NCBI GenBank assembly: GCA_937926105.1
Contig: CALANS010000211.1
Span: 124,001 to 188,000, forward strand
Reading direction: 5' to 3'
Length of the DNA stretch: 64,000 nt
From: an uncultured Actinomycetes bacterium
GTDB lineage: Bacteria > Actinomycetota > Actinomycetes > Mycobacteriales > Nakamurellaceae
The notes beneath the pieces are model-generated. The model was given only the letters and a program-made list of their open reading frames with translations, searched no databases and was not told where the DNA came from. Numbering within the stretch: the first letter of the stretch is position 1; the number at the start of each line of letters is the position of its first letter. Both the position numbers and the translations under genes were made by a program. This document shows, piece by piece, positions 10,139 through 20,860 of this stretch.

Positions 10139-11197
10139 ATGAAGGCAGCGGCTTCCGGCGCCGGCGGACGGCGCCCCTCGGTGGTCACCCTGGGTGGCGG
10201 GCACGGACTGCACGTGATGCTCTCCGCGTTGCGTCGGCTAGATGTGGACATCACCGCGGTGGTCACCGTCGCCGACGACGGCGGATCCTCGGGCCGGTTG
10301 CGCCGTGACGTGCCGGGGATCCTGCCGCCCGGTGACCTGCGCATGGCGCTGGCCGCGCTGGCCGCCGACGGCGGTGACGGAGATCTGCTGGGGCGCACCT
10401 TCCAGCACCGCTTCACCGGCGAGGGCGCGCTCACCGGCCACCCGGTGGGCAACATCGTGCTGGTGGGGCTGGCCCAGGTGCTGGGCGACCCGGTGGCCGC
10501 ACTGGATGCCGCCGGTCGGCTGCTCGGCGCCCGGGGTCGGGTGCTACCGATGGCGTGCCAGCCGCTGGACATCATCGCCGACGTCACGGGTCTGGATGAG
10601 GACCCGACCGCAGTCAGGCAGATCCGCGGCCAGGTGGCGGTCGCGGCCACCCCCGGCGACGTCCGGGCCGTGCGGCTGAGCCCACCCGGCCCGGCGGCCT
10701 GCCCCCAGGCGGTCGCGGCGATCGAGGAGGCCGACCTGATCACCCTGGGGCCCGGTTCGTGGTTCACCAGCGTGCTGCCGCACCTGCTGGTTCCCGAGCT
10801 CGCGACGGCGATCGCCCGGTCCACTGCGCACCGGCTCGTGGTGCTCAATCTCGCGCCGCAACCCGGGGAGACGGAAGGATTCTCGCCGGAGCAGCACTTG
10901 GACGTACTCTCAGCGCACGCGCCCGGGCTGCGCATCGACACGGTGCTGGCGGACCGGCACGCCGTGCCGTTGCCCGGCCGGCTCTCGACCGCCGCCGGAC
11001 GGCTCGGGGCGACGGTGCAGATGGACGACATCGGCGACGGCGAGCGCCCGCGGCACGACCCGCAGGCGCTTTCCGCGGCGTTGGGCACGGTATTGGCCCG
11101 GCTGGTTCGGCCGGGTGACGGGGGAACAGGGTCGGACCGTCGGGCAGTCGCCGGCGGGTCGGCGGAGGGCAGGAGTGGGGCAGATCGATGGCGATGA
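10139..11197 (+). CDS. yvcK: YvcK/CofD-like protein (gluconeogenesis factor family)
   Basis: YvcK proteins bind UDP-sugars and influence gluconeogenic growth and cell-wall homeostasis in Firmicutes and mycobacteria; the fold is that of the LPPG transferase CofD. Visible signatures are [47 protein letters not shown] and [17 protein letters not shown]. The 352-residue length is normal, with a short Gly/Ser-rich tail. The start follows rapZ by 7 bp and the 3' end overlaps whiA by 10 bp, indicating tight coupling within this three-gene unit. Confidence 0.93.
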   Translation: MKAAASGAGGRRPSVVTLGGGHGLHVMLSALRRLDVDITAVVTVADDGGSSGRLRRDVPGILPPGDLRMALAALAADGGDGDLLGRTFQHRFTGEGALTGHPVGNIVLVGLAQVLGDPVAALDAAGRLLGARGRVLPMACQPLDIIADVTGLDEDPTAVRQIRGQVAVAATPGDVRAVRLSPPGPAACPQAVAAIEEADLITLGPGSWFTSVLPHLLVPELATAIARSTAHRLVVLNLAPQPGETEGFSPEQHLDVLSAHAPGLRIDTVLADRHAVPLPGRLSTAAGRLGATVQMDDIGDGERPRHDPQALSAALGTVLARLVRPGDGGTGSDRRAVAGGSAEGRSGADRWR

Positions 11198-12168
11198 CCG
11201 CCGACGTCAAGGACGAACTGTGCCGGATCTCGGTGCCGAAGGCATCCGCCCGCAAGGCCGAGGTGTCGACCATTCTGCGGTTCGCCGGCGGCCTGCACAT
11301 CGTGGCCGGCCGGGTGGTGGTCGAGGCGGAGCTGGATACCGCGGCCGTGGCTCGCCGGGTGCGCCGCGAGATCGGCGAGCTCTACGGGCAAGTGGCGGGG
11401 TTGCAGGTGCTGGCGCCGGGGGGGCTGCGCAAGACCACGCGGTACATCGTGCGGGTGGTCGCCGGCGGTGACGCGTTGGCCCGGCAGACCGGCCTGCTGG
11501 ACCAGCGCGGCCGGCCGGTGCGCGGTCTGCCGCCGCAGATCGTGGCGGGATCGGTCGCCGACGCCGAGGCAGCCTGGCGTGGCGCCTTCCTGGCGCACGG
11601 TTCGCTCACCGAACCGGGCCGGTCGGCGTCCATGGAAGTCACCTGCCCCGGACCGGAGGCGGCGCTGGCGCTGGTCGGTGCCGCGCGCCGGATCGGCGTG
11701 CAGGCCAAGGCCCGCGAGGTGCGCGGGGCCGATCGGGTGGTGGTGCGGGACGGCGACGCGATCGCGGCGCTGCTGACCCGGATCGGCGCGCACCGCTCGG
11801 TGCTGACCTGGGAGGAACGCCGGATGCGCCGCGAGGTGCGGGCCACCGCCAACCGGCTGGCGAACTTCGACGATGCCAACCTGCGCCGCTCGGCACGGGC
11901 GGCGGTGGCGGCGTCGGCCCGGGTGTCCCGGGCGCTGGACATCCTGGGCGACCAGGCCCCGGAACACCTGGCCACGGCCGGGCGGCTGCGCATCGAGCAT
12001 GGCCAGGCGTCGCTGGAGGAGTTGGGCCAGCTCGCTGACCCACCGATGACCAAGGACGCGATCGCCGGCCGGATCCGCCGGCTGCTGACCATGGCGGACC
12101 GCCGGGCCCGGGAGGATGGCATCCCGGATACCGAGTCAGCGGTGACGCCTGACATGCTGGACGCGTGA
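11188..12168 (+). CDS. whiA: DNA-binding protein WhiA
   Basis: WhiA is a conserved Gram-positive factor; in Streptomyces it works with WhiB to start sporulation septation, and in others it influences division. The 326-residue protein begins [20 protein letters not shown]. It has a degenerate LAGLIDADG homing-endonuclease-like N-terminal domain and a C-terminal HTH ([19 protein letters not shown], followed by [17 protein letters not shown]). Its start overlaps the yvcK end. A short GC-rich stem overlaps the stop codon. Confidence 0.96.
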   Translation: MAMTADVKDELCRISVPKASARKAEVSTILRFAGGLHIVAGRVVVEAELDTAAVARRVRREIGELYGQVAGLQVLAPGGLRKTTRYIVRVVAGGDALARQTGLLDQRGRPVRGLPPQIVAGSVADAEAAWRGAFLAHGSLTEPGRSASMEVTCPGPEAALALVGAARRIGVQAKAREVRGADRVVVRDGDAIAALLTRIGAHRSVLTWEERRMRREVRATANRLANFDDANLRRSARAAVAASARVSRALDILGDQAPEHLATAGRLRIEHGQASLEELGQLADPPMTKDAIAGRIRRLLTMADRRAREDGIPDTESAVTPDMLDA

Positions 12169-12182
12169 TCGCCCCGGCGATC
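12167..12182 (+). terminator. Possible hairpin at the end of the rapZ-yvcK-whiA unit
   Basis: GATCGC and GCGATC form a perfect 6-bp stem around a CCCG loop, overlapping the whiA stop codon. There is no U-tract, so it may be only a weak or Rho-assisted terminator, or chance. Confidence 0.3.
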
Positions 12183-12187
12183 CTTGA

Positions 12188-13294
<1,107 letters not shown>

Positions 13295-13326
13295 GCCGCC
13301 GGCGCCCGGAGAGGAACCCCACCGAC

Positions 13327-14589
13327 GTGCAGACCCTCGACGACCTACTCGCGACCGGCGTGGCCGGCCGGACCGTGGTGGTCCGCGCCGACCTGAACGT
13401 GCCCCTGGATGCGTCCGGCAGCACGACCACCCCGGCCCCGGTGATCACCGATGACGGCCGGATCCGTGCCAGCGTGCCCACGCTCACGGCGCTGGCCCAG
13501 GCGGGCGCCCGCGTGGTGGTGACGGCGCACCTGGGCCGGCCGAAGGGCGCACCGGATCCCGCGCTGTCGCTGGCCCCGGTGGCCGCCCGGCTGTCCGAGG
13601 TGCTCGGCGCCCCGGTGCCGTTCGCGACCGACCTGGTCGGTCCGTCCGCCCGGTCCACCGTGGCGGGCCTGTCCGACGGGCAGGTCGCGTTGCTGGAGAA
13701 CGTCCGGTTCGACCCGCGGGAGACCAGCAAGGACGATGCCGAGCGGGCGGCCCTGGCCGCCGAGCTGGTGGACCTGGTGGGCCCCGAGTCGCAGTCCAGC
13801 GCGGCGTTTGTTTCCGACGGCTTCGGGGTGGTGCATCGCAAGCAGGCCTCGGTCTACGACATCGCCGTGCTGCTGCCGCACTACGCCGGATACCTCGTCA
13901 CCGCCGAGACCGCCGTGCTGCGCAGGCTCACCGGCGATCCGGAGCGGCCGTATGTGGTCGTGCTCGGTGGCGCCAAGGTGTCCGACAAGCTCGGCGTGAT
14001 CACCGCGCTGCTGGCCCAGGCGGATACCCTGCTGATCGGCGGCGGGATGGCGTACACCTTCCTGGCCGCGCAGGGTTACGGAGTGGGGGATTCGCTGCTG
14101 CAGGCCGACCAGGTGGACACCTGTCGGGAGCTGCTGGCCTCCCACCCGGGTCGCATCGTGCTGCCCGACGACGTGGTGATCGCGGACTCGTTCTCCGCGG
14201 ACGCCCGCACCCGGGTGGTGCCGGTCGACGCCATCGACGACGGCTGGCAGGGCCTGGATATCGGCCCCGCCACCCGGGAGAAGTTCGCCGAGGTCATTGG
14301 TGGCGCCCGGACGGTGTTCTGGAACGGCCCGGCCGGCGTGTTCGAGATGGCGCCGTTCGCCGCCGGAACCCGCGCGGTGGCCGAGGCCATCGCCGCCTCC
14401 AGCTCGTTCTCCGTGGTCGGCGGCGGCGACTCGGCCGCCGCGGTGCGCCGGCTCGGCATCGACGAGTCCGGATTCAGCCACATCTCGACCGGCGGCGGCG
14501 CCTCGTTGGAGTACCTAGAAAGCGCAGCGCGCGCGCCCGGTGCACCCGGTGGTGCCGAGCTGCCCGGCATCGCGGTCCTGGAGAGCTGA
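13327..14589 (+). CDS. pgk: Phosphoglycerate kinase
   Basis: It transfers the acyl phosphate of 1,3-bisphosphoglycerate to ADP. Motifs include [53 protein letters not shown] and [15 protein letters not shown] near the nucleotide site. The 420-residue length fits the family. GTG 13327 (VQTLDDLLA) is preceded by a purine-rich GGAGAGG. Longer in-frame extensions into the gap end exist but would not match the family N-terminus. Only one base separates its stop from the tpiA ATG. Confidence 0.97.
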   Translation: MQTLDDLLATGVAGRTVVVRADLNVPLDASGSTTTPAPVITDDGRIRASVPTLTALAQAGARVVVTAHLGRPKGAPDPALSLAPVAARLSEVLGAPVPFATDLVGPSARSTVAGLSDGQVALLENVRFDPRETSKDDAERAALAAELVDLVGPESQSSAAFVSDGFGVVHRKQASVYDIAVLLPHYAGYLVTAETAVLRRLTGDPERPYVVVLGGAKVSDKLGVITALLAQADTLLIGGGMAYTFLAAQGYGVGDSLLQADQVDTCRELLASHPGRIVLPDDVVIADSFSADARTRVVPVDAIDDGWQGLDIGPATREKFAEVIGGARTVFWNGPAGVFEMAPFAAGTRAVAEAIAASSSFSVVGGGDSAAAVRRLGIDESGFSHISTGGGASLEYLESAARAPGAPGGAELPGIAVLES

Positions 14590-14590
14590 C

Positions 14591-15400
14591 ATGGCACGCA
14601 AGGGCGCCGCGAGCCAGGGCCGCACCCTGCTCATCGCCGGCAATTGGAAGATGAATCTCAACCACCTGGAGGCCATCGCCCTGGTGCAGAAGATCGCCTT
14701 CACGCTGCCGGAGAAGTACCTGTCCCGGCTCGAGGTGGCGGTGCTGCCCCCGTTCACCGACCTGCGGTCGGTGCAAACCCTGGTGGACGGCGACAAGCTG
14801 GGCCTGGTCTACGGCGCGCAGGACCTGTCGCAACACGACTCGGGCGCCTACACCGGCGAGATCTCCGGGTCGATGCTGGCCAAACTGGGCTGCACCTACG
14901 TGGTGGTGGGTCACTCGGAGCGGCGCCAGTACCACGACGAGACCGACGAGGTGGTGGCCAGCAAGGTCGCCGCCGCGCTCCGGCACGGGCTGCGCCCGAT
15001 CCTGTGCGTGGGCGAGGGGCTGGAAATCCGCGAGGAGCGGCGACACTGCGCACACACCACCGAGCAGCTGCGGGCCGCGCTGCAGGGAATCACCCCGGAG
15101 CAGGCCGCCGACCTGGTGCTCGCCTATGAGCCGGTGTGGGCGATCGGCACCGGCCGGGTGGCGACTCCGGCCGATGCCCAGGAGGTGTGCGCCGCGTTGC
15201 GTGGCACCCTGGCCGAGCTCTACCCGCCGGAGGTGGCAGCCGGCGTGCGGATTTTGTACGGCGGATCGGTCAAGGCGGCCAACGTCGCCGAGATCACGGC
15301 CCAGCCGGACGTGGACGGCGCCCTGGTCGGCGGGGCATCCCTCGACGGCACCGAGTTCGCGACGCTGGCCGCCAACGCCGTGGGCTTTTCCGGCTTGTGA
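14591..15400 (+). CDS. tpiA: Triosephosphate isomerase
   Basis: It interconverts dihydroxyacetone phosphate and GAP. Signatures are [15 protein letters not shown] (Lys), [14 protein letters not shown] (catalytic His), [16 protein letters not shown] (catalytic Glu and mobile loop) and [15 protein letters not shown] (phosphate grip). It is 269 residues long. ATG 14591 lies one base after the pgk stop, so it is surely co-translated. A hairpin at the stop codon probably ends the glycolytic transcript. Confidence 0.98.
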   Translation: MARKGAASQGRTLLIAGNWKMNLNHLEAIALVQKIAFTLPEKYLSRLEVAVLPPFTDLRSVQTLVDGDKLGLVYGAQDLSQHDSGAYTGEISGSMLAKLGCTYVVVGHSERRQYHDETDEVVASKVAAALRHGLRPILCVGEGLEIREERRHCAHTTEQLRAALQGITPEQAADLVLAYEPVWAIGTGRVATPADAQEVCAALRGTLAELYPPEVAAGVRILYGGSVKAANVAEITAQPDVDGALVGGASLDGTEFATLAANAVGFSGL

Positions 15401-15434
15401 GTCCGCCGTGGCGCTCTGGCGCCACCTGGGACTC
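15399..15434 (+). terminator. Hairpin terminator after tpiA
   Basis: The inner stem GTGGCGC/GCGCCAC (15408-15414 with 15419-15425, TCTG loop) is perfect. A further outer stem GAGTCC/GGACTC (15399-15404 with 15429-15434) encloses it. The structure begins inside the tpiA stop codon. No T-tract follows, as is common for actinobacterial terminators. Confidence 0.6.
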
Positions 15435-15522
15435 ACAAGCCGCGGAAAGCACACAAGCCGCGGGGAGCGCCGGGCACCCGGTAGACTGCCCGGCGGACCC
15501 ACCGACGACACCCTAGGCAGAC

Positions 15523-15756
15523 ATGAAACTGTTTCTGGACATCCTGCTGGTGCTGACCAGCCTGGCGCTGATGGCGCTGATCCTGCTGCACAAGGGCAAG
15601 GGTGGGGGACTGTCCTCGCTGTTCGGCGGTGGCATGCAGTCGTCGCTGTCGGGTTCCAGTGTGGTGGAGAAGAACCTGGACCGGATTACCCTCTTCGTGG
15701 CGCTGATCTGGCTGATCGCCGTCATCGGCGTCGGGCTGCTGATCAAGGTCAGCTAG
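15523..15756 (+). CDS. secG: Preprotein translocase subunit SecG
   Basis: SecG is a small two-helix subunit of the SecYEG channel that aids SecA cycling. The 77-residue protein has TM1 at about residues 3-22 (LFLDILLVLTSLALMALILL), then HKGKGGGLSSLFGGG, the conserved SecG cytosolic segment. TM2 is at about 53-74. It sits downstream of tpiA, its usual actinobacterial position, separated by the hairpin above. Confidence 0.95.
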   Translation: MKLFLDILLVLTSLALMALILLHKGKGGGLSSLFGGGMQSSLSGSSVVEKNLDRITLFVALIWLIAVIGVGLLIKVS

Positions 15757-15806
15757 GAGGAGCCCGCCCCGGTCCTGCGCCGCGCGAGCGCCGTCACCTC
15801 TCCCGG

Positions 15807-16328
15807 TCACAAATTGGTGAGCATCCGGGTGTTGCCCAGGGTGTTGGGTTTGACGTACGGCAGGTCCAGGAACTCGGCGACGCCTGCGTCGTAGGAGCTG
15901 CGGAGCTGCGCGAAGCCCTCCGCCGACAGGTCCAGCTCCGAGATCGGCTCGAACCCGAGACCGGCGAAGAAGCCCACCTCGAAGGTCAGCACGAACAGCC
16001 GGGACACCCCGATCCAGCGCGCCTGCGCCATGATCTCCCGGCAGATGGCCCCGCCGATACCTCGCCCGCGCAGCTCCGGATTGGTCGCCACGGTGCGAAT
16101 CTCGCCCAGGTCCTCCCACAGCACATGCAACGCGCCGCAGCCCTGCACCACCCCGTCGACCTCGCACACCCAGAACTCGGTGACGTCCTCGAACAGGTTG
16201 ACCAGCGACTTCTCCAGCAGAATCGGCCCGGCGTAGCAGTCCACCAGCTCCTTGATCCGGCGCACGTCCGCGACCCGCGCACGACGCACATGAAGGTTCG
16301 AGTGCTGCGCATGGACCGGGGTCGTCAC
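15807..16328 (-). CDS. GNAT amino-acid N-acetyltransferase (actinobacterial ArgA-like)
   Basis: The 173-residue protein is a single GNAT domain: [15 protein letters not shown] at the N-terminus, acetyl-CoA loop [16 protein letters not shown], then [20 protein letters not shown]. The pattern and length match the short actinobacterial glutamate N-acetyltransferase (Mycobacterium Rv2747 type), which makes N-acetylglutamate for arginine synthesis. Proximity to pgsA, cinA and clgR also recalls that mycobacterial neighbourhood. It converges with secG and is divergent from rimO. Substrate is inferred from the family. Confidence 0.8.
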   Translation of the reverse strand: MTTPVHAQHSNLHVRRARVADVRRIKELVDCYAGPILLEKSLVNLFEDVTEFWVCEVDGVVQGCGALHVLWEDLGEIRTVATNPELRGRGIGGAICREIMAQARWIGVSRLFVLTFEVGFFAGLGFEPISELDLSAEGFAQLRSSYDAGVAEFLDLPYVKPNTLGNTRMLTNL

Positions 16329-16402
16329 GAACCCAGAGCCTAGTGATGGTGCCGGCGGCCCGACCGGCCGGTGTGCCCGCCGGCCCCGACTACGCTGGGC
16401 GG

Positions 16403-17899
16403 GTGCCCCACCAGCCGCGAGTGTCTTTGATCAGCCTGGGCTGCGCACGCAACGAGGTGGATTCCTCGGAGATCGCCGGGCGGTTGGCCGCCGGGGGCTA
16501 CCAGCTGGTCGACCAGGCGGACCCGGACGGGCGCCCGGCACCGCGCGCGGACATCGTGGTGGTGAACACCTGCGCGTTCGTTGCCAGCGCGAAGAAGGAC
16601 TCCATCGACACCCTGCTGGCGGCCGCCGATACCGGGGCCAAGGTCGTCGCCGTCGGTTGCCTGGCCCAGCGGTACGGGTCCGAACTGGCCCAGGCGCTGC
16701 CAGAGGCAGACGCGGTGCTGGGCTTCGACGCCTACCCCGATCTACCCGCGTTGCTGGGCGAGGTGCTCTCCGGCCACCGCCCACCGTCGCACACCCCGGT
16801 GGACCGACGGACCCTGCTGCCGATCACCCCGGTAGACCGGCCGGGTGCCGCGGCGCACGTGACGGTGCCCGGCCACACGGCGGTGACGGTGCGGGCGGGT
16901 GCGGCCGCGACGACGGCGGTGACGGATCCGTCGAGGCGCGCCGCGTCCGGCGGCATCGCGGCCGGGCCAGTGCTGATGCGCCGGCTGCTGCGCTCCGGCC
17001 CGGTCGCCCCGCTGAAGATCGCCTCCGGCTGCGACCGGCGCTGCACGTTCTGCGCCATCCCGTCGTTCCGGGGCGCGTTCGTGTCCCGACCCGCACCCGA
17101 CATCGTCACCGAGGCCGGCTGGCTCGCCGGGCAGGGCGTGCGGGAGATCGTGCTGGTCAGCGAGAACACCACCTCCTACGGCAAGGACCTTCCGGGCCGC
17201 GACCACCTGGAGCGGCTGTTGGGCGAGCTGGCGGCGGTGCCGGGCATCGACCGGGTCAGGCTCTCCTACCTGCAGCCGGCCGAGACCCGGAACGCGCTGA
17301 TCCGGGCGATCGCGCAGACCCCCGGGGTGGCCGACTACTTCGACATGTCCTTCCAGCACGCCTCCGCGCCGGTGCTGCGCCGGATGCGCCGGTTCGGATC
17401 CAGAGCGTCGTTCCTGGCGCTGGTCGACCAGATCCGCAGCCTGGCACCGGAGGCCGGGATCCGGACCAACGTCATCGTCGGTTTCCCCGGCGAGACGGCG
17501 GACGACCTGGCCGAGCTGGAGGCTTTCCTGATCGGCGCACGGTTGGACGCGGTGGGGGTGTTCGGCTACTCCGACGAGGACGGCACCACCGCAGCCGACC
17601 TCACGGACAAGATCGATGAGGACGAGATCGCCGAGCGGGTCGAGCGGATCGCCACGCTGGTCGACGAGTTGACCGCACAGCGGGCCGAGGATCGCATCGG
17701 ACAGGCGGTGACGGTGCTGGTGGACGACACCACCGACGGCATCGGGGGGCGCGCCGAGCACCAGGCACCGGAGGTGGACGGTGCCACGACCCTCGTCGAC
17801 GCCGACGGGGTGGCGCCGGGCGACCTGGTGCGGGCCGAGGTGGTCGGCACCGACGGAATCGACCTGGTGGCGCGGGCGCTCGAGGTGTTGCGGCGATGA
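16403..17899 (+). CDS. rimO: Ribosomal protein S12 methylthiotransferase RimO
   Basis: This radical-SAM enzyme adds a methylthio group to an Asp of ribosomal protein S12. The N-terminal UPF0004 domain shows [18 protein letters not shown] and VVNTCAFV. The radical-SAM cluster is CDRRCTFC within [37 protein letters not shown] and a C-terminal TRAM-like segment follow. The 498-residue length includes the Gly/Pro/Thr-rich linker common in actinobacteria. GTG 16403 is 7 bp after TACGCT, suggesting a leaderless transcript; an in-frame ATG at 16343 is the alternative. Its TGA overlaps the first ATG of the 32-bp mini-ORF array. Confidence 0.94.
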   Translation: MPHQPRVSLISLGCARNEVDSSEIAGRLAAGGYQLVDQADPDGRPAPRADIVVVNTCAFVASAKKDSIDTLLAAADTGAKVVAVGCLAQRYGSELAQALPEADAVLGFDAYPDLPALLGEVLSGHRPPSHTPVDRRTLLPITPVDRPGAAAHVTVPGHTAVTVRAGAAATTAVTDPSRRAASGGIAAGPVLMRRLLRSGPVAPLKIASGCDRRCTFCAIPSFRGAFVSRPAPDIVTEAGWLAGQGVREIVLVSENTTSYGKDLPGRDHLERLLGELAAVPGIDRVRLSYLQPAETRNALIRAIAQTPGVADYFDMSFQHASAPVLRRMRRFGSRASFLALVDQIRSLAPEAGIRTNVIVGFPGETADDLAELEAFLIGARLDAVGVFGYSDEDGTTAADLTDKIDEDEIAERVERIATLVDELTAQRAEDRIGQAVTVLVDDTTDGIGGRAEHQAPEVDGATTLVDADGVAPGDLVRAEVVGTDGIDLVARALEVLRR

Positions 17900-18055
17900 G
17901 CGCTTGCGCGAAGAGCGGTAGGCACCGATGAGCGCTTGCGCGAAGAGCGGTAGGCACCGATGAGCGCTTGCGCGAAGAGCGGTAGGCACCGATGAGCGCC
18001 GGCGGGACGAGCGGCGGGCACCGATGAGCGCCGGCGGGACGAGCGGCGGGCACCG
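17896..18055 (+). repeat. MIRU-like array: five 32-bp units, each a coupled mini-ORF
   Basis: Five head-to-tail 32-bp units start at 17896, 17928, 17960, 17992 and 18024. Units 1-3 are identical; units 4-5 are identical to each other and differ from 1-3 at several bases. Each unit reads ATG-9 codons-CGA-TGA ([11 protein letters not shown] in units 1-3), and its TGA overlaps the next ATG as ATGA. The first ATG overlaps the rimO stop and the last stop overlaps the pgsA ATG. Ribosomes could thus pass from rimO to pgsA by repeated termination-reinitiation. Mycobacterial interspersed repetitive units show the same logic. Confidence 0.88.
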
Positions 18056-18664
18056 ATGACCGAGCAGCAACGGGTGTCGCTGGTGAACCTGCCGAACCTG
18101 CTCACGGTGCTGCGGTTGATCCTGGTGCCGGTGTTTCTGCTGGCGCTGTTTGCGGCTGGCGGACACAACACGGCGGCGCGCTGGGTGGCCGGCGGCATCT
18201 TCGCGGTGGCTGCCATCACCGACCGATACGACGGGCACATCGCTCGCAAACGGGGCCAGGTCACCGACTTCGGCAAGATCGCCGACCCGATCGCGGACAA
18301 GGCGCTGATCGGCTCGGCGCTGATCGGCCTGGCGCTGCTGGACGACCTGCCGTGGTGGATCACCGCGGTGATCATGCTCCGGGAGATCGGCATCACGTTG
18401 CTGCGGCTCGCAGTGTTGCGTTACGGGGTGATCGCCGCCAGCCCCGGGGGGAAGGCCAAGACGCTGGTGCAGATCGTGGCCATCGGGCTGTACGTGCTGC
18501 CGCTGTATTCGCTGGGTGTGCCGGTGCCGGTGATCGACTGGGTGCGCGGAATCCTGATGGGCGTGGCGATCCTGCTGACCGTCGCTACCGGCCTGGACTA
18601 TCTGGTGCGCGCCGGATCGCTGGTGGGCCGCTCCCGCGGGACGCAGAAGACCGGACCCGCGTGA
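18056..18664 (+). CDS. pgsA: CDP-diacylglycerol-glycerol-3-phosphate 3-phosphatidyltransferase family
   Basis: It is a membrane CDP-alcohol phosphatidyltransferase forming phosphatidylglycerol phosphate or a related head group. The metal/CDP motif is DRYDGHIARKRGQVTDFGK followed by IADPIADK, matching D-x2-DG-x2-AR-x8-G-x3-D-x3-D. The 202 residues hold about five to six TM helices and start SLVNLPNLLTVLRLILVP, typical of PgsA. ATG 18056 is the terminal ATGA of the 32-bp array. Its TGA overlaps the GTG of the cinA-like gene, so rimO-pgsA-cinA are coupled. Confidence 0.93.
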   Translation: MTEQQRVSLVNLPNLLTVLRLILVPVFLLALFAAGGHNTAARWVAGGIFAVAAITDRYDGHIARKRGQVTDFGKIADPIADKALIGSALIGLALLDDLPWWITAVIMLREIGITLLRLAVLRYGVIAASPGGKAKTLVQIVAIGLYVLPLYSLGVPVPVIDWVRGILMGVAILLTVATGLDYLVRAGSLVGRSRGTQKTGPA

Positions 18665-19230
18665 GCGACTTGTGCGCACTGCTCGGGCTGGACCGGAGCC
18701 GGGTGGCGGACCTGGTCGCGACCCTGGCCGCCGCGGGGAAGACGATCGCCGCGGCCGAATCCCTCACCGCGGGGCTGTTCACCGCGGCGCTGACCGAGAT
18801 CCCCGGCTCATCGGCGGTGCTGCGAGGCGGCATCGTGTGCTACGCCACCGATCTCAAGCACTCACTGGTCGGGGTGGACCCCGACCTGCTGGCCCGGGTG
18901 GGGCCGGTGGACGCGGATGTTGCGGTGCAGCTGGCCGGGGGAGCGCGGGCCCGGTGCGGGGCGACCATCGGAGTGGGCCTGACCGGAGTGGCCGGCCCGG
19001 AGGCGCAGGACGGGGTCGCGCCCGGCACGGTATTCGTGGCTGCCGCGACCGACCAACTGTCCCGGGTCCGCGCCCTGCCCGGCCAGCACGCACCCACCGA
19101 CCGCTGGCAGGTCAGGGCGCGCGCGGTACGGACGGCCCTGGAGCTCGTCCGGGAGCTGTCCGCCGCGCCGCGGGACGCCCCGTCGCCGGGGTCGGGAACA
19201 TCTGCCGGGCCGCGGTCGTTTCGCCCATAG
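18661..19230 (+). CDS. CinA C-terminal domain / nicotinamide-nucleotide amidase
   Basis: The 189-residue protein is a stand-alone CinA C-terminal (PncC) domain, which deamidates NMN to nicotinic acid mononucleotide in NAD salvage. Motifs are KTIAAAESLTAGLFTAALT with the catalytic Ser, GSSAVLRGGIVCYATDLK, GVGLTGVAGPEAQDGVAPGT and GTVFVAAA. The N-terminal MoCF-like domain of full CinA is absent, as usual in actinobacteria. GTG 18661 overlaps the pgsA stop by four bases. It lies directly upstream of the clgR-like gene. Confidence 0.9.
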   Translation: MSDLCALLGLDRSRVADLVATLAAAGKTIAAAESLTAGLFTAALTEIPGSSAVLRGGIVCYATDLKHSLVGVDPDLLARVGPVDADVAVQLAGGARARCGATIGVGLTGVAGPEAQDGVAPGTVFVAAATDQLSRVRALPGQHAPTDRWQVRARAVRTALELVRELSAAPRDAPSPGSGTSAGPRSFRP

Positions 19231-19315
19231 CGGAACGGCATCGAGCCCTCGCGCACGGAGCGAGAGGGTAGCGTGGTCAGCACCCTGGTAAGACTGTTCC
19301 GGGAGGAGGGGCGAC

Positions 19316-19672
19316 ATGCTGTTGCGGGACGCACTGGGTGAGACTCTGCGTGACGCGCGAACTCGGCAGAGCCGCACGCTGCGCGATGTCTCTACCGCCG
19401 CGAACGTGTCGCTCGGATACCTCTCGGAGGTCGAGCGAGGCCGCAAGGAGGCGTCCAGCGAGTTGCTGGCGTCCATCTGCGATGCGCTGGACCTGGAACT
19501 GTCCGACGTGCTGGACACAGCGAGTACCGCGCTGCGCAGCATTCCGGCTCCCGCCAAGGCCTCCGTCACCGCCAACTCCACCAAGCCGGGCGCGGGCCGC
19601 GGGCAGGCTGCCAGCAGCATCCGCATCGTGCTGCCCTACCGCCCCACGCCGTCTGCACCGTCCATCGCCTGA
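19316..19672 (+). CDS. clgR: ClgR-like XRE-family transcriptional regulator
   Basis: A single Cro/C1 HTH spans about residues 6-65 ([20 protein letters not shown], then [21 protein letters not shown] and [11 protein letters not shown]). This matches ClgR, the activator of clp protease and stress genes in actinobacteria. The 118-residue length and the position after pgsA and cinA also fit. The C-terminus is Ala/Pro-rich without the Ala-Ala degron that some ClgR proteins carry. A GGGAGGAGGGG ribosome site lies upstream of ATG 19316. Confidence 0.85.
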   Translation: MLLRDALGETLRDARTRQSRTLRDVSTAANVSLGYLSEVERGRKEASSELLASICDALDLELSDVLDTASTALRSIPAPAKASVTANSTKPGAGRGQAASSIRIVLPYRPTPSAPSIA

Positions 19673-19690
19673 CGGGGCGCGGACGGCCCC

Positions 19691-20293
19691 ATGCATCCGG
19701 CAGTCGAGAATCAGCTGGGCGCGCTCGATCTCTTCCGATCGGTGCTCGTCGCCGTCGGACCGGCGGATCTCGGGCGACCGACTCCGTGTGGCACCTGGCG
19801 AGTGCGCGAACTGCTAGCCCACGAACTCGGCCAGGACACGGCCTTCACGGTCGCGCTGGCGGGCGGTGCGAGCGAACTCGCCCCGTGGGCACCGAAACCC
19901 GTGGGTAACGACGTGCCCGGGCCGTCGCTGGCCGCCCTGGCCGAGCAGCGCGCCGCCCTCGACGGCTACGGCGATCCGGGCGGGCGCGTCATCTGGATGC
20001 CGGAGATCCTGCCGAATACCCCGCTGCCGGCCGAGCGAGCGCTCGGCGCCCGCCTGATCGACCTGGTGGTGCACGCCTGGGACCTGGCCGTCGGCATCGG
20101 CGCCCCGCTGCAGGTTCCCGACGCGCTGACCGAGCCGTGCCTGCGAATCGCGCGGGCCATTCCCGACACCGACCAGACCCGGGGAGCGGGCCGCGCGTTC
20201 GCACGCGGGCTGGATGTCCCCGCCGATTCGGCGCCGTTCGACGAGGTGCTGCGCCTGCTCGGCCGCGATCCGCGCTGGGCCCCGCCCGCCTAG
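19691..20293 (+). CDS. TIGR03086-type DinB-fold metal-binding protein
   Basis: The 200-residue protein starts QLGALDLFRSVLVAVGPADL and has GRPTPCGTWRVRELLAHELGQ, the first metal-site His region. RLIDLVVHAWDLAVGIG carries the HxWD motif. This pattern belongs to the actinobacterial maleylpyruvate-isomerase-like, DinB-fold group, many of which are thought to be thiol-dependent transferases. The substrate is unknown. Its TAG shares the CTAG at 20290-20293 with the convergent folA stop. Confidence 0.8.
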   Translation: MHPAVENQLGALDLFRSVLVAVGPADLGRPTPCGTWRVRELLAHELGQDTAFTVALAGGASELAPWAPKPVGNDVPGPSLAALAEQRAALDGYGDPGGRVIWMPEILPNTPLPAERALGARLIDLVVHAWDLAVGIGAPLQVPDALTEPCLRIARAIPDTDQTRGAGRAFARGLDVPADSAPFDEVLRLLGRDPRWAPPA

Positions 20294-20778
20294 CTCGCCC
20301 GGACGTACCGCACCCAGGCGAAGCCGTCCCGTCGCTCGCGGGACACCTCGCGCCACACCGTCGGATCCACCGCCGGGAAGTACACGTCGCCGTCCACCTC
20401 ACCGTCGATCTCGGTGAGTTCGAGCGCGTCGGCCCGATCCAGCAACTGCGCATAGATCTCGGCACCGCCGAAGACGAAAACCGTGTCGTCACCGGTGTCT
20501 GCAGCGATCGCGCGCAACGCGGCGTCCAGGGCCGGCCCCGCGTCGTGCACCACCGTCACGCCCTCGGCCGACCAGCCGGCCTGGCGGGTGAGCACGACGG
20601 TGCGCCGACCGGGTAGCGGGCGACCGATGGACTCGTAGTTGCGCCGGCCCATCACCAGGGTGTGGCCCATCGTCATGGCCTTGAGCCGACGCAGATCATC
20701 GGAGTTCCGCCAGGCCAGATCCCCGTCCCGGCCGATCACACCGTTGGCCGCCACCGACGCCACCACGATCAGCGGCAT
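20290..20778 (-). CDS. folA: Dihydrofolate reductase
   Basis: DHFR reduces dihydrofolate with NADPH, regenerating the cofactor consumed by ThyA next door. The protein (162 residues from ATG 20778) starts PLIVVASVAANGVIGRDGDL and shows AWRNSDDLRRLK with the catalytic acid. LVMGRRNYESIGRPLPGR and VFVFGGAEIYAQLL follow. The longer upstream extension is Arg/Ser-rich noise and is rejected. It follows thyA by 82 bp on the same strand; thyA-folA is a standard pair. Confidence 0.96.
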   Translation of the reverse strand: MPLIVVASVAANGVIGRDGDLAWRNSDDLRRLKAMTMGHTLVMGRRNYESIGRPLPGRRTVVLTRQAGWSAEGVTVVHDAGPALDAALRAIAADTGDDTVFVFGGAEIYAQLLDRADALELTEIDGEVDGDVYFPAVDPTVWREVSRERRDGFAWVRYVRAS

Positions 20779-20860
20779 GCCGTCATCACCGCCGCCGGGC
20801 ACGCATCCTGACAGTGGCGGCCACCGACCACGGTCGGCCGCCCACACTCCTGGGCGTCCG

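Noticed and set aside
8902..12000. Minus-strand open frame of 1032 codons opposite uvrC, rapZ, yvcK and whiA
   Set aside because: Antisense shadow of four well-identified plus-strand genes; no domain pattern.
17896..18055. Possible CRISPR array
   Set aside because: Units are contiguous with no spacers, and each is a start-to-stop mini-ORF.
17566..18396. Minus-strand frames across the 32-bp array with repeated RRSSRRRSS-type sequence
   Set aside because: Antisense to rimO and pgsA; the repetitive protein is a by-product of the tandem repeat.
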